Origin: Spiroplasma cantharicola
GTDB lineage: Bacteria > Bacillota_I > Bacilli_A > Mycoplasmatales > Mycoplasmataceae
Assembly (NCBI RefSeq): GCF_001281045.1
Contig: NZ_CP012622.1
Span: 124,001-188,000 of the forward strand
Length of the DNA stretch: 64,000 nt
Direction of reading: 5' to 3'
Shown here: piece after piece, positions 35,866 through 45,672 of the stretch
Position numbering within the stretch: the stretch's first letter is position 1
Layout of the letters: each line of letters opens with the position of its first letter
The notes under the pieces: generated by a model
The model's database searches: none
What the model was told of the DNA's origin: nothing
What the model saw: only the letters and a program-made list of their open reading frames with translations
Translations under genes and position numbers: made by a program

Positions 35866-36921
35866 ATGAACAACAATAATATTTTAGAGATTAGAAATCT
35901 TACTAAAAGTTATGATGGAAAAGTTGTTTTAAAAGGTGTTAGTTTTAATATTAAAGAAGGAGAGTTTATAACTCTTTTAGGACCATCTGGTTGTGGTAAG
36001 ACAACTACTTTAAATATCATTGGAGGAAGAGAAAAACAAGACTCTGGTGATTTATTATTTGAAGGAAAAGACCTTACTCCAATTCCAAGTAATAAAAGAC
36101 AAATAAATACAATTTTTCAAAATTATGCACTTTTCCCTCATTATGATGTTTACGATAATATTGCTTATGGATTAAGAGTTAAAAGAGTTAAAGAAGATCT
36201 AATAACTAAAGAAGTAATGCAATATATCAAAAAATTTTCATTAGAAGGTATGGAAAATAAAAGGGTTCATGAATTAAGTGGTGGTCAAAAGCAACGTGTT
36301 GCAATTGCTAGAGCACTTATTTTGAAACCAAAAATTCTACTTTTAGATGAACCTATGTCAGCTCTTGACGTTCAATTAAGAAAAAGAATGCAAGATGAGT
36401 TAAAAGAACTTCAAGAAGAAATTGGAATTACTTTTATTTTAGTAACCCATGATCAAGAAGAGGCTTTGACTTTAAGTGACAGAATAGTTGTTATGAATGA
36501 TGGAGCAATTCAACAAATTGGCTCTCCAGAAGAAATTTATAATGAACCTGAAAATAACTGAGTAGCTAATTTTATTGGCGTATCAAATGTTATTGGTGAT
36601 GGTGAATTTATCAAAGACTTAAAAGTTAAATTTGATGGTAAGGAATTTGAATGTACAGATAAAGGTTTTGGAGAAAATGAAAAAAATATTGATATTGTTT
36701 TAAGACCTGAAGATTTAAAAATTCAAAAACCAGATAAAGGATTCTTTAATGGTGTAGTTGAAAATATTATTTTTAAAGGTGTCCATTATGAGATAACTAT
36801 TAAAACAAAAAATAGAAATTATATTGTACACACAACTGAATTTCATGATTTTGATAAAGAAGTTTCTATTAAATGAAATCCCGATGATTTACATATTATG
36901 TGAAAAGAGATAGATGAATAA
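35866..36921 (+). CDS. potA: Spermidine/putrescine ABC transporter ATP-binding protein
   Basis: ATPase of the polyamine importer. 351 residues: Walker [11 protein letters not shown]-loop [11 protein letters not shown], signature [15 protein letters not shown], Walker [13 protein letters not shown]-loop VTHDQEEAL, then a C-terminal TOBE-type regulatory domain that reads on through TGA codons. AAAGGAG precedes ATG 35866. The last 8 bases overlap potB, so the genes are translationally coupled. Importers with this ATPase carry several substrates; potB and the potCD fusion in this operon support polyamines. Confidence 0.94.
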
Positions 36922-37921
36922 TTTAGATAACGAAAAAGACATTATTAAACAAAAAAATAATGTTGAAGTCGAAAAAGAATTAGACGATATTGAAAATATA
37001 GAATCTGAAGGAACAGAAATAGAAACAGAAATACCAAAAGTAAAATTAAAAGAAAAAATTCAGGAATTTAAAATTGTTAAGGGAATCAAATCAAAAGTCT
37101 GACCAATTATGTTGCCATTTATGGTTGTTATGGGCTTTTTAGTTATACTTCCATTATTGGGAATAATTATATTTTCAATTGTTGAAGCTACAGGCAATAG
37201 TATAAAATTTAAACTTGATTTTTCAAACTTTGTTAAACTTTTAACATCAGGATCAATTATGTATGTTTTATTTTTATCACTAATGTATGCCTTCATAGCA
37301 AGTATTATTTGTGTTGCTTGTGCTTATCCAATAGCATTAATTATGGCACAACTAAAAAATAAATTATTAGCCAAAAATGTTTGAGTACTTGTTACATTAC
37401 CAATCTGAATAAGTATGATATTAAAAATTCTTGGACTGAGAAGTTTATTTTTAGTGATATCTCCAAGTGTTTTAGGAACACCAATAGCAGTTATTATTGG
37501 AATGGTATATATGTTTTTACCATTTGCAATATCTCCAATTTATAATGCAATTGAAAATCAAGATAGAAATTATTATTTGGCTGCTTTAGATTTAAAAGCT
37601 AGCAAGTCAAAAGCATTTTGACATACGACTTTTAGACAATCATTACCAGGAGTTTTTGCTGGCTTTACATTAGTATTAATTCAAGCAGCAACATCACTTC
37701 TAATTGTTAGATATATGGGTGATGGAAAAATAAACTTGATTACTTCAATTATAGAAAATTATTTCTTTAGAGGAACTGATTTTACTTTCGGAGCAACAAT
37801 AGCAATTGCATTGGCATTACTTTTATTTGCAATTATGGGAATTATGAAATTAATTTCAAATAAATTCGAAGTAAGGGGGTCAAAAAAATGAAAAAATTCA
37901 TCAAATCAAGTTACTTCTTAA
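36914..37921 (+). CDS. potB: Polyamine ABC transporter permease PotB
   Basis: 335 residues. An unusual acidic cytoplasmic extension of about 60 residues (begins [13 protein letters not shown]) precedes six membrane helices of the BPD_transp_1 fold. The coupling loop corresponds to the EAA-like AALDLKASKSKAF segment. The start ATG overlaps the end of potA. Read with TGA as Trp, the frame continues past the potC start codon to TAA at 37919, so potB and potCD overlap by 34 bases. Confidence 0.92.
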
Positions 37922-40900
37922 TAATGATGTTATTTATTTATGTACCAATAGCAGTTATGATTATTTTCTCATTCAATTCTGGAAGTAGTGTTACAAGTTG
38001 AAGTGGTTTTAGTCTTGAATGATATAGTGCATTAGTTAATAATTCACCATTTATGAAATCAATAACAGTATCTTTATTTGTAGCAATGGTTTCTACAATA
38101 ATGTCATTATTAATTGGAATGATGGCTGTTGTGGGACTAACTAAAATTAGAAAAAGATCTTCAGATAACTGAGTAAGAATAGCAAATATACCTTTAGTAA
38201 ATGCTGATGTTATTACAGCTGTTGGATTAATGCTTTTATTTGTTCTTGCAGGACTAAAATTTGGAATTGTTACTTTGATTGCAGCACATATTTCGTTTAA
38301 TGTGCCATATGTAATCATTACAGTTCTACCATTTATGAACAGAATTGATAAAAACATTCTAGAAGCTTCAAAAGATCTTGGAGGAAATCAAAGACAAACT
38401 TTTTATAAAGTTGTTCTTCCAATTTTAACACCATGTATTATTACTGCAGCTGCAATTTGTTTTGCAATGAGTTTTGATGATTTTATTATTTCTTACTTTA
38501 CTGGTGGAGGTCAAACTAACGTATCAACTTTTATTTATACTGCAAAAAGAATGCAACCATACATAAATGCTTTTGGAACTTTATTAGTAGCTTCAATTGT
38601 AGTTATAGTTTTAATTTGAAATATAATTCAAATTGCTTTACAAAAATCAAAAGATGTAAAAATTCAAATTAAAAAAGGTGAGTATAAAATAAAACTAATT
38701 AGTAGAATTGAAAGTGAAATAAAATATCTACAAAGTTGTCTTTCAACTGGGACAAGAACCCAAAAATCGAAAAATTTAAGGCTTTTAGCAAAATATAAAT
38801 TATTAAAAATACAATTCAAATTATTAAATAGTAAAAATAATAATAAAAAGATTAGTAAATTAGAATGAAAAAAGGAAATAATTTCTTCAGAGATTAAAAC
38901 TGAAAAAAGATATTTTACAATATTTAAAAAATTGAATATTAAAAAGTCTCAAATTGAATCAAAAATACAAAAAATGACAAATGAGAAAAAGATAAGAAAA
39001 TTTGAACAAGTACTAAGTAAACTTGAAAGAAAAATTAATAAGTATGAAAAAGAAATTGAATGAATTAATGAAAGAAATGAAATTGATAAAGAGAAAGCTT
39101 TGGAAATTGGACAGCAAGTAATTGATTTAAAAGAGGAATTAGCAAATTTAGAATATCCAAATTCAAAAGAAATTTCTTGATATAACAAAAAAATAAAGGA
39201 ACTTTCTATTAAAAGAGATAGTTTACTTGAAGGAAGAAATCAATACAAATTAAGAATGACTATTGAAAAACTTGCTTTATTACAAAAAGAAAATGAAGAA
39301 AAATCAAGAAAAAAATATGAACAATTAAAATTAATTAAATCAAAAGTGTTTAGAAAAATTTCACTTGTTGATTCAATTGATAAACAAATAAATTTATTAG
39401 ATAAAGATGATGAAAATTATTCAGTTAAATTAGTTGAATTACAAGAAATTAGAGAAGAAAAACTTAAAGAGGCGACTGAAGCAATTAATTCTAAATTATC
39501 TTCAAAAGAAGAAAAATTAGAAAAAGTTAATAATTATGTAAAAGCTAAAAGAGATAAATATTTTCCTGATGTTTTAGAAGAAACTTATGTTCCAAAATCA
39601 AATAGATGAATTAAAAGAAATTGAAAACAACTTACAATGGGATCAGCTTTGTTAATTTCATTTTCATTATTAACAACAGCTTATATAATGAATAATATTT
39701 ATGATTTAGTAATTGGAAATTGAGGAAGTTATATTGATGTTAATTTAATTACTAAGTTCGAAAAAGAAACAGGGTATAAAGTTAATTATCAACAATATGA
39801 TTCAAATGAGTCACTTTATAATAAAACATATACTTTTAATTATGACATAATGGTACCAAGTGATTACATGGTTGAAAAATTAGCTACAGAAGGTGCCTTG
39901 CAAAAAATTGATTGAGATAAAGTTGAAACAATTGAAAGCCCAATTGAAAATCCTAGTTCTACAAGTTGTCAAAATTCTTTATTTCAAGATAATGAAGTAG
40001 TTCAAGAAAAACTACATTATAATTGCAATATTTTAGAAGCACATGAAAATCATAAATTTAAGGATGCCGAAGATAGTTCTTCTAATCTATTAGATTATTC
40101 AATTCCATGATTTTGAGGAGATGTTAGAATTGTATTTAACCTAGGTGATATGGTGAATGGGCAATTCAAAGAAAATACAAAACTAGTAAATTTCTTAAAA
40201 GAGCAAGATGTATTTAAAAATCAAGCTAACCAAAAACGTGTATTCTATGAAATTGATCCTGATAAGTTATCATGAGATATTTTATGAAAAGGAGCTGAAG
40301 CTGGATTTAATCTTGCATTAAATGAAGATCCAAAAAATGTTTTTATGTATGGTTTTGAAAAACTATATGGAAATGTAGAGGCAAAAGATGGACTTAAAGT
40401 TAATGAAACATTGTTAACTAAACAACAACAAATTGATAATGTTTCAAGTGAAATTAAAAATCTTGTAAGTTATAGAAATGTTGGATTATATGGTGATCAG
40501 CTTCAAGATAAAGTTCATGATAGAGATTTTGATATTGCAGTAATGTATAATGGTGATTTAATTTATGCAACCCAAGATGATTATGAAAGTGAAGTTGAAG
40601 AAGATAATTTGAAGGTGGTTCGTGAAGAAGCACAAACAAATAGTTTTGATTTTACAATAATATCTGAAGTACCTAGAAAAGATTTGACCAATAAAAATAT
40701 TAAGATTTTAGATAAACAAGTTAAAAAAGAATCAACCAATTTATGAAGTGATAATCTTGTTATTTCAAGTGGCAATAGACACTTAGAAGCGACTTATGCA
40801 TTTATAAACTTTATTTATAGTAGAGATTCACAAGAAGCTCTTGTTGATGAAACAGGAATGCCTACTGGATTTCAAGAAATATTAGAATATGGTATGACAA

Positions 40901-41019
40901 AAGGTGATGAATGAGAGAAATGATTTACACCTCAAGAAGGAGATTCATTTAGTTTTGATGAAAAATTTGATAATTACTTAGTTGATAAATTTAATCAGAT
41001 AATTTCAACTAAACATTAA
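37888..41019 (+). CDS. potCD: PotC-PotD fusion: permease, coiled coil and substrate-binding domain
   Basis: One frame of 1043 residues; I checked the codons through each apparent gap. Residues 1-255 are a PotC permease with the EAA-loop EASKDLGGNQRQTFYKVVLP. Residues 256-575 are a long Lys/Glu-rich coiled coil with few hydrophobic segments. A membrane helix near 590-610 (GSALLISFSLLTTAYIM) leads to a PotD-type substrate-binding domain outside the cell (620-1043), with DIMVPSDYMVEKL near its start. Permease-binder fusions occur in other mollicutes; the coiled coil between the parts is the notable point. ATG 37888 follows AAGGGGG inside potB. Confidence 0.92.
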
Positions 41020-41020
41020 T

Positions 41021-41048
41021 AAAAAAATGCAATATTTTGCATTTTTTT
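41021..41048 (+). terminator. Terminator of the pot operon
   Basis: AAAAAAATGCAA-TATT-TTGCATTTTTTT. Confidence 0.9.
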
Positions 41049-41085
41049 ATTTTTTAAAGAAAAATATGATTATTAATTTTATATT

Positions 41086-41122
41086 TACTAAAATATTTTT
41101 AAAATAATAAAATATTTTAGTA
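41086..41122. repeat. Perfect 14-base inverted repeat
   Basis: TACTAAAATATTTT (41086-41099) and AAAATATTTTAGTA (41109-41122), nine bases apart. The core TAAAATATTTT also occurs in the inverted repeats before lipoproteins 1 and 3. No gene starts beside it. Confidence 0.7.
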
Positions 41123-41321
41123 AATAATTCAAAAAGTAAATAATATAATTCTTAATTTTATTTAGATGGCTTCTTTAGTTATAATTTACTAGCAAATTAC
41201 TTTCTAATTTTTTCATCTTAGTTAAATAAATAATTATATTTTTAAGGGCGAATTTTAAATTTAATTAATATTATTTTTTACTAAAAATATTCAAAAGACT
41301 ACTGTATTAATAACATTATAT

Positions 41322-41351
41322 TTGTAAATATATTATTTTTTTTAGTATAAT
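41322..41351 (+). promoter_or_regulatory. Promoter of tRNA-Cys
   Basis: TTGTAA (41322-41327), an 18-base spacer and TATAAT (41346-41351), 12 bases before the tRNA. Confidence 0.6.
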
Positions 41352-41363
41352 CATTTAGGTAAT

Positions 41364-41438
41364 GGTACCATAGCCAAGAGGCTAAGGCATGGGACTGCAA
41401 CTCCCTGATCGTCGGTTCGACTCCGACTGGTACCTCCA
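41364..41438 (+). tRNA. tRNA-Cys (GCA)
   Basis: 75 bases, acceptor GGTACCA/TGGTACC, anticodon loop CTGCAAC region with GCA, encoded CCA. Confidence 0.96.
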
Positions 41439-41549
41439 TTATTGAAATAAAGGAGTTTAAACACTTCTTTTTATTTTATTTATTTTTTGCAAAAAGACAC
41501 AAATTATCTTTTTATTTGCTATAATAAATATTGTCAATTTTATGCAAAG

Positions 41550-41580
41550 TTGATAAAAAACTTACAAAATGTAATATAAT
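41550..41580 (+). promoter_or_regulatory. Promoter of the Arg-to-Phe tRNA operon
   Basis: TTGATA (41550-41555) and TATAAT (41575-41580), 19 bases apart, 26 bases before tRNA-Arg. A second TATAAT lies at about 41518. Confidence 0.5.
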
Positions 41581-41606
41581 ATTTTTGGTTGTTTTCACAC
41601 AAAAAT

Positions 41607-41683
41607 GCGCCCTTAGATCAATTGGATAGATCGTTTGACTACGGATCAAAAGGTTAGGGGTTCGAGTCCCTTAGGGCGCGCCA
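41607..41683 (+). tRNA. tRNA-Arg (ACG)
   Basis: 77 bases, acceptor GCGCCCT/AGGGCGC, anticodon loop CTACGGA, encoded CCA. First of the nine-tRNA run. Confidence 0.97.
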
Positions 41684-41725
41684 TTATTGAAAATTACCAT
41701 GAATATTATTAAATATTCATAACTT

Positions 41726-41802
41726 CGGGAAGTGGCTCAGCTTGGTAGAGCATTCGGTTTGGGACCGAAGGGTCGCAGGTTCGAATCCTGTCTTCCCGAC
41801 CA
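41726..41802 (+). tRNA. tRNA-Pro (TGG)
   Basis: 77 bases, acceptor CGGGAAG/CTTCCCG, anticodon loop TTTGGGA, encoded CCA. Confidence 0.97.
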
Positions 41803-41827
41803 TTATAATTTAATATTTTTTATATAT

Positions 41828-41903
41828 GGGCCCGTAGCTCAGCTGGGAGAGCACCTGCCTTGCACGCAGGGGGTCGACGGTTCGATCCCGTTCGGGTCCA
41901 CCA
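41828..41903 (+). tRNA. tRNA-Ala (TGC)
   Basis: 76 bases, acceptor GGGCCCG/CGGGTCC, anticodon loop CTTGCAC, encoded CCA. Confidence 0.97.
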
Positions 41904-41908
41904 TATAT

Positions 41909-41985
41909 GGCGGGGTAGCTCAGCTGGTTAGAGCGCTCGGCTCATACCCGGGAGGTCAAGAGTTCAAGTCTCTTCCCCGCTACCA
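41909..41985 (+). tRNA. tRNA-Met elongator (CAT)
   Basis: 77 bases, acceptor GGCGGGG/CCCCGCT with a terminal G-T pair, anticodon CAT. Sequence and position after Ala match the elongator Met of Bacillus-type clusters. Confidence 0.92.
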
Positions 41986-42009
41986 TATATTTATTGTTTT
42001 TATTATTTT

Positions 42010-42086
42010 GGACCTTTAGCTCAGTTGGTTAGAGCATCCGGCTCATAACCGGATGGTCATTGGTTCGAGTCCAATAAGGTCCACCA
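42010..42086 (+). tRNA. tRNA-Ile2 (CAT, lysidine-modified)
   Basis: 77 bases, acceptor GGACCTT/AAGGTCC, anticodon CAT. The body resembles the Bacillus minor Ile tRNA, whose C34 is changed to lysidine to read AUA; the assignment is by similarity and cluster order, not by the anticodon. Confidence 0.88.
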
Positions 42087-42130
42087 TTCATGATGACTCT
42101 ATATTGATCATGATGGGGCAAACAAAATAC

Positions 42131-42223
42131 GGAAGATTACCCAAGCCTGGCTGAAGGGGTCGGTCTTGAAAACCGAGAGTCGGGGAAACCCGAGCGGGGG
42201 TTCGAATCCCTCATCTTCCGCCA
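42131..42223 (+). tRNA. tRNA-Ser (TGA)
   Basis: 93 bases with a long variable arm, acceptor GGAAGAT/ATCTTCC, anticodon loop CTTGAAA, encoded CCA. Confidence 0.97.
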
Positions 42224-42230
42224 TTTTTAT

Positions 42231-42306
<76 letters not shown>

Positions 42307-42310
42307 TTTT

Positions 42311-42387
42311 GGCCCCATAGCGAAGTTGGTTATCGCGCCTCCCTGTCACGGAGGAGATCACGGGTTCGAGTCCCGTTGGGGTCGCCA
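42311..42387 (+). tRNA. tRNA-Asp (GTC)
   Basis: 77 bases, acceptor GGCCCCA/TGGGGTC, anticodon loop CTGTCAC, encoded CCA. Confidence 0.97.
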
Positions 42388-42392
42388 TTATT

Positions 42393-42468
42393 GGTTTTGT
42401 AGCTCAGTTGGTAGAGCAATTGATTGAAGCTCAATGTGTCGGCGGTTCAATTCCGTCCAAAACCACCA
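42393..42468 (+). tRNA. tRNA-Phe (GAA)
   Basis: 76 bases, acceptor GGTTTTG/CAAAACC, anticodon loop TTGAAGC, T-loop TTCAATT, encoded CCA. Last of the nine-tRNA run. Confidence 0.96.
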
Positions 42469-42483
42469 TTAAATGAATAACAG

Positions 42484-42507
42484 ACGTCATTCAATGACGT
42501 TTTTTTA
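42484..42507 (+). terminator. Terminator of the nine-tRNA operon
   Basis: ACGTCATT-CA-ATGACGT followed by seven T's. Confidence 0.9.
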
Positions 42508-42539
42508 ATGAAATATTTTTAATTAAAAATGCTTTTTTA

Positions 42540-42568
42540 TTGAATTTTAAAAAGTAATATTTTATAAT
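42540..42568 (+). promoter_or_regulatory. Promoter of tRNA-Ile
   Basis: TTGAAT (42540-42545), a 17-base spacer and TATAAT (42563-42568), 13 bases before the tRNA. Confidence 0.65.
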
Positions 42569-42581
42569 TAATATTGTTTTA

Positions 42582-42658
<77 letters not shown>

Positions 42659-42668
42659 TTTAGAATTT

Positions 42669-42695
42669 AAAGATACCATTATGGTGTCTTTTTTT
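42669..42695 (+). terminator. Terminator of tRNA-Ile
   Basis: AAAGATACCA-TTA-TGGTGTCTTT followed by T's (one G-T pair). Confidence 0.88.
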
Positions 42696-42707
42696 ATTTT
42701 ATGTATG

Positions 42708-42713
42708 TATAAT
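42708..42713 (+). promoter_or_regulatory. -10 box of the mgtA leader transcript
   Basis: TATAAT preceded directly by TG, 30 bases before the leader ORF and after the tRNA-Ile terminator. No clear -35. Confidence 0.5.
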
Positions 42714-42742
42714 AATTAAAGACTTAAAGAGAGGTGGTAAAT

Positions 42743-42838
42743 ATGAGTATTCCTTCCGAACAGGTACGAAATTTAATTATTCAAAGCAAGATAAGAAGTA
42801 ATGCTAATTTATCGCTTTTTTTTGTATTGTCAAAATAA
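42743..42838 (+). CDS. Putative 31-aa leader peptide of mgtA
   Basis: ORF with AGAGGTGG 6-8 bases before ATG, ending 39 bases before the Mg2+ ATPase start. The peptide begins MSIPSEQVRNLIIQSKIRS and ends in a hydrophobic stretch. Within the coding sequence, AGC-AA-GATAA (42785-42794) can pair with TTATC-GCT (42809-42116 region; the right arm ends at 42816) and eight T's follow, so the ORF contains a terminator-like element. No homologue recognised. Confidence 0.55.
   Translation: MSIPSEQVRNLIIQSKIRSNANLSLFFVLSK
42785..42823 (+). terminator. Possible attenuator hairpin inside the mgtA leader ORF
   Basis: Left arm 42785-42794 (with a two-A bulge), loop of 14 bases, right arm 42809-42816, then T's to 42823. 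The stem is short (8 pairs), so the call is tentative. Confidence 0.45.
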
Positions 42839-42877
42839 AATTATAAGTTAGCTTTCATAAATAAGGAGAACGATGTT

Positions 42878-45571
42878 ATGAAAACTAAAAATAAAAAAGT
42901 AAATAACAATTATAATAATCAACTATCAAAGTTTGTTAAATTAGATCAAGAACAAACTTTAAAAAAATTAGAGATTTCTAACTTTGGGTTATCAGAAACT
43001 GAAGTAGAAACTCAAAAAAACAAATTTGGAGATAATTTACTAAAGGAGAAAAAATTTAATTATATTTTGTCTTTTATTAAGGCATTTTTCAGTCCTTTTA
43101 ATTTAATACTAATTGTAATTGATACATTTAGTTTCTATCAATATGCAACTGATCCTGAACTATCAGATCTTGTTGGAGCACTATTAGTTTTAACAATGAT
43201 TATAATTAGTGGAACTATTTATTTTGTACAAGAAATTAGGTCCTTTCATGTTATTAAAAAAATGACGTTTGAAAATAAACATATGACTAAAGTTATTAGA
43301 GATGTTGATTTTAAAATCACAAATATTGATAATGCAAATTCAATAAAATTAATTAAAGAAAGTGAACAAATTGAAACATCAGAACTTGTTCCTGGAGATT
43401 TAATATATGTTTCAAATGGGGACTTAATTCCAGCTGATGTAAAAGTTATTTGATCAAATAACTTATATTTAAATCAATCATCATTAACAGGAGAATCTTT
43501 TCCTGTTCAAAAGAAAACAATAAATAATAAGGAAAATTATTTAGAATATGAAAATGTATGTTATATGGGAACTGAAGTAGTTTCAGGTTCAGCATTATGT
43601 TTGGTTATTCAAACTGGACAAAAAACTTTCTTTTCTGCAATTAATGATAAAGTTACAGAAAAAAGAAGTAAAAACTCTTTTGAAAAAGGAGTTTGAAAAA
43701 TTACAATGTTGTTAATTTCATTTATGTTAGCAGTTACACCAATTGTTTTCTTAGTTTTTGGATTAAGACCAGCAACAATTGACCAAAGATGACTTTCTGC
43801 TGCATTGTTTGCAATTTCAATTGCAGTAGGATTAACGCCAGAAATGCTGCCAGTAATAGTTACTGCAAATCTTTCAAGAGGTTATGCAAAAATTAAGAAA
43901 GAAAATGTTATAGTAAAAAACTTAAATGCTGTTCAAAATATGGGTGCTATTGATATTTTGTGTACAGATAAAACAGGAACAATTACAAGTGGAGAAATTA
44001 ATCTTGATCATGTTTTTGATATAAAAAATCAAAAAAATGAAAAGATTGAACATATATTATATTTAAATAGTTATTTCCAAACAGGATTTCAAAATCCAAT
44101 TGACCAAGCCGTTTTATTAAGTAAAAAAATAAGTATGCCAAATCTTGAACAATATTCAAAAGAATGAGAAGTTCCCTTTGACTTTCAAAGAAAAATTTTA
44201 TCAGTCATTTTATCTAAAAATGGTGAAAAAGAAATTTTTACAAAAGGAGCTATTGAAGAAGTTCTGAAAGTATGTGATCGTATTTTTATTAATGGTGAAA
44301 TAGTAAAACTTAAAAAAGAACATATTGATAAAATTATGGCAAAATCAAATGAATATAATAATGATGGTTTTAGAGTTATTGGTATTGCACATAATGAATT
44401 AGAAGATGAAGATATTGAAGAAGACTTAGTATTTTATGGTTTTGGAACATTCTTTGATGAACCAAAAAAAACTTCAAAAAAAATTATAAAGGAATTAGCT
44501 CAAAAAGGAATTTCAACAAAAATTTTAACTGGGGATAATGAAATTATCACAAGAGCTATTTGTTCTAAAGTAGATTTTAAAATTGATAAATTATATACAG
44601 GAAAAGAAATTGATTCAATGAATGAAGAACAACTTCATAAGGCAGTTCGTAAAGGAAATGTTTTTGTTAAGTTAAGTCCTATACATAAATCAACAATAAT
44701 AAGAGCACTTAAAGAGCAAGGCCATGTCGTTGGATTTATGGGAGATGGAATTAATGATGCTCCAGTTTTAAGAGAATCAGATGTTGCAATTTCTTTTGAT
44801 GAAGCTTCAAACATTGCAAAGGAAGCAGCAGACATTATTTTAATGGAAGAATCATTACTTCCAATTAGTCATGCAGTTCATGAGGGAAGAGTTTCTTTGG
44901 CAAATATTTTAAAATATATTAAAGTTACAATTGCTTCAAATTTTGGTAATGTACTTAGTGTTCTAGTTGCATTATTTTTAACAATGTCAGAGCCAATGCA
45001 ACCTTTACATTTACTAACTCAAAACTTATTATATGATATAGTAATGTTTGCATTTATTTTTGATAAAGTGGATAGTAAATTTACTGATAAGCCACGACCA
45101 TTAAAAACAAAAAATATAATTTGATTTACAGTAATAAATGGACCTGTAAGTTCAATATTTGATATTTCAACATTTTTAGTTCTATTATATGGATATCACA
45201 TTGTTAACCCAGGAATTGGTGCAGGTGTACAACCACCAAGTGAGGGGTCATTAGAAATCTTTAATGGTAGCTGATTTGTTGTTGGTTTAATGACACAAAC
45301 TGCAGTAATGCAAATGTATAGAACTGAAAAAATTCCTTTCATTCAATCTAATGGGTCATGACAAGTTACTGTTTCAACAATCTTTGTTTGTTCTATGGCA
45401 GTAATTGTTCCTTATGGGTTTATGAGTATTGATGCAATTAGTGATGGTATGAAAATGGGTGTACCAAAATGGTCATTCCTACCAATTGCATTAAGTTTTG
45501 TTGCAGCATATATGGTTTTAGCCCAAGCTGTAAAAATGCTATACATAAAAATATTTAAAGAATGACTATAA
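42878..45571 (+). CDS. mgtA: Magnesium-transporting P-type ATPase (MgtA type)
   Basis: 897-residue P-type ATPase that imports Mg2+ under limitation. The cation-ATPase N domain is followed by the actuator motif SLTGESFPV; the phosphorylation motif DKTGTITSG has Asp near residue 364; the hinge is MGDGINDAPVL; a SEPMQPLHLLTQNLLYD motif in the sixth helix region is characteristic of MgtA/MgtB. The C-terminal helices run on through TGA codons to TAA at 45569. ATG 42878 has AAGGAG nine bases upstream; an ATG at 42873 is in another frame. A leader ORF precedes it. It differs from the P-type ATPase at 23404 in its actuator and transport-helix motifs. Confidence 0.94.
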
Positions 45572-45600
45572 AAAACTTAAACTTATGTTTAAGTTTTTTT
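45572..45600 (+). terminator. Terminator after mgtA
   Basis: AAACTTAAAC-TTAT-GTTTAAGTTT followed by T's. Confidence 0.9.
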
Positions 45601-45672
45601 GTTTATTATTAAACATTAACACTAATTAATATTTAAGGTAAAATATTAAAAGTTAATAAAAGAGGTAATATA

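Larger units (their letters stand above)
41049..41363. other. AT-rich intergenic region between pot operon and tRNA-Cys
   Basis: Apart from the 14-base inverted repeat and the tRNA-Cys promoter near its end, I see no gene, no further hairpin with a T tract and no DnaA-box cluster. Confidence 0.5.

Noticed and set aside
41049-41363. Replication origin
   Set aside because: AT-rich with one inverted repeat, but no dnaA/dnaN neighbours and no cluster of DnaA boxes.
41732-42019. 95-codon ORF over the Pro/Ala/Met tRNAs
   Set aside because: Same artefact: the translation (MAQLGRAFGLGPKGR) comes from tRNA sequence.
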